Source: Erythrobacter neustonensis (GTDB lineage Bacteria > Pseudomonadota > Alphaproteobacteria > Sphingomonadales > Sphingomonadaceae). From it: a stretch of DNA of 64,000 nucleotides. The stretch lies in NCBI RefSeq assembly GCF_001663175.1, contig NZ_CP016033.1, positions 1,240,001 to 1,304,000 of the forward strand, in the 5' to 3' direction. Shown here one piece after another: positions 62,846 to 64,000 of the stretch (positions are counted from its first letter, which is position 1; each line of letters opens with the position of its first letter). Made by a program: the position numbers and the translations under genes. The notes beneath the pieces are model-generated. The model was not told the DNA's origin. It saw only the letters and a program-made list of their open reading frames with translations, and did no database searches.

Positions 62846-64000
62846 TCAGGCGCGGCGGCGGGCCGGCGGCGCGGCCGCAGCAAAGCTTGCCTCGACCTCG
62901 GCCAGCAGCCCCGGGCGGCCATAGCGATAGCCCTGCACCATCCGGCAGCCCATCGCGCGCAGGAAGATTTCCTGCTCGTCGGTTTCGACCCCCTCGACCA
63001 CCACGTTGAGCCCGAGGCTGTGGCCCATCTGGACGATCGCCTGGATGATCAGCCGCGACTGGTGATCCTCGCTGATCGCGGCGATGAAATCGCGTTCGAT
63101 CTTGACCTGATGGATCGGGAAGGCCCGCAGGTGGGTGAGCGACGAGAACCCTGTTCCGAAATCGTCGAGACATACGGTAAACCCGCATTCGTCGAGCATC
63201 GCCAGCGAAGCGCGCAGGTGCCCGCTGGGATCGATCAGCATCGTTTCGGTGACTTCGATCGTGATGTTGTGCGGGCCAAGCTGGCTGTCGTCGATCACAT
63301 CGATCAGATGGCGCACGAAATCGCCTTGCCGCAGATCCGCATCGGACAGGTTGATCGCGATGCGGGTGTCCGGGCCGAACAGCGCCAGCAATGCTGGGCC
63401 ATCGGCAACCACATGGTCAAGCATCACGCGGCTTACCCGGCGCGACAATTCAGGGTCGAGCAATGCGCAGAACACCTCGCTTGCGGAGATCAGCGAACCA
63501 TCTTCGGCACGCAGGCGCAGCAGCGCCTCGACCGCGACCACGCGCCCGGTATCGAGCGCGATGATCGGTTGGTAGGCGGCCAGCGCGCGCCCGTTGCCCA
63601 ATGCGCTGCGCAGCCGCGCGATCGCCTGCTGGCGTTCGCTCTGGCGGGCCTCGATCTGCTGGTCCCACCACACCACGCTGCCGCGACCTGAATCCTTGCC
63701 GCGATAGAGCGCAAGGTCGGCGCGGCGCATGATCTCCTCGCTGCTGGCCGCCTCGCACATTCGCGCCACCCCGCAGGTCGCCCCGATGCGGAGCTGCGAC
63801 GCGCCCAGCGGCGGGATCTCGCCCAGTTCGTGCAGCAGGCGTTCGAGAAAGCGGGTGACGCCCGACAGGCCCATCTGCGCCGGGAACATCATCGCGAATT
63901 CATCGCCGCCCCAACGCGCCAGATAGACGCCTTCGCTGGCATGGAGCTGCAATTGCGCCGCGATCGTTTCGAGCACGCGGTCGCCCACCAGATGGCCCAG
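62846..64000 (-). CDS. GGDEF-EAL cyclic-di-GMP protein, N-terminus outside the window
   Basis: The 3' 1155 bp of a gene that begins beyond the window. A GGDEF domain (intact RWGGDEF, near residue 28 of the visible part) is followed by an EAL phosphodiesterase domain: AVEALLRLRAEDGS (EAL motif), AINLSDADLRQ, VTETMLIDPSG, DDFGTGFSSL, QVKIERDFI and EGVETDEQE. All metal and catalytic residues of an active EAL enzyme appear present, and the GGDEF signature is also intact, so synthase and hydrolase activities are both possible. No RxxD inhibitory site precedes the GGDEF signature. The sensor region is not visible. Confidence 0.93.
   Translation of the reverse strand: MGHLVGDRVLETIAAQLQLHASEGVYLARWGGDEFAMMFPAQMGLSGVTRFLERLLHELGEIPPLGASQLRIGATCGVARMCEAASSEEIMRRADLALYRGKDSGRGSVVWWDQQIEARQSERQQAIARLRSALGNGRALAAYQPIIALDTGRVVAVEALLRLRAEDGSLISASEVFCALLDPELSRRVSRVMLDHVVADGPALLALFGPDTRIAINLSDADLRQGDFVRHLIDVIDDSQLGPHNITIEVTETMLIDPSGHLRASLAMLDECGFTVCLDDFGTGFSSLTHLRAFPIHQVKIERDFIAAISEDHQSRLIIQAIVQMGHSLGLNVVVEGVETDEQEIFLRAMGCRMVQGYRYGRPGLLAEVEASFAAAAPPARRRA

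Overview
This is a GC-rich (roughly two-thirds G+C) stretch of an alphaproteobacterial chromosome. Gene content and protein style fit Sphingomonadales, most likely an Erythrobacteraceae-type marine or freshwater bacterium. That placement is inferred from the overall gene repertoire and not from a marker gene. The window contains no rRNA, tRNA, CRISPR array or insertion sequence.

Layout. Positions 1-18800 hold housekeeping and catabolic genes: a YggT fragment, folD, a lipoprotein, MarC and DUF475 membrane proteins, YciI, putA, an endonuclease/exonuclease/phosphatase-family protein, a VOC protein, mtnP, a glutathione S-transferase, an aldehyde dehydrogenase / phosphotransferase-DUF6285 / acyl-CoA dehydrogenase run, a bile-acid-type symporter and a secreted DUF3857-transglutaminase-TPR protein. 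Positions 18917-54796 hold one nearly complete flagellar locus of about 36 kb. It runs fliA, flhA, a lytic transglycosylase, flgN, flgM and flgA (minus strand), a diguanylate cyclase, a second MotA/MotB-like pair (minus), flgBCDEFGHIJKL-motA-motB (plus), a cation:proton antiporter and fliC (minus), a sigma-54 activator (FlbD/FleQ type), then fliEFGHIJKLMNOPQR-flhB-fliD-fliS (plus). Positions 54839-64000 hold an alpha/beta hydrolase, a polysaccharide flippase with an acetyltransferase, a glutathione-dependent formaldehyde dehydrogenase with a DUF5522 protein, an M1 peptidase with a DUF6702 protein, and a GGDEF-EAL protein cut by the window edge.

Regulation readable from the sequence. Four sites match the sigma-54 consensus TGGCACG-N4-TTGCW exactly or nearly so. 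They precede flgA, the transglycosylase-flhA-fliA operon, flgB and fliK, and the locus encodes an activator with an intact GAFTGA loop. A second motif, TTAAW-N14-RCCGYTCT, recurs at constant spacing before fliC, flgM and the extra stator-like pair, with a close variant before fliD. It is probably the promoter read by FliA, with FlgM as its anti-sigma factor. Together these give a two-tier cascade: sigma-54/activator for basal body, hook and export, and FliA/FlgM for filament and late functions.

Most striking observation. Two perfect 16-bp parS sites (TGTTTCACGTGAAACA) lie in the convergent gaps that bound the flagellar locus, 8 bp beyond the fliA stop and 11 bp beyond the fliS stop, about 36 kb apart. 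The flagellar locus is therefore bracketed by ParB-loading sites, which also suggests that the window is close to the replication origin. A one-mismatch relative of the parS core lies directly upstream of putA.
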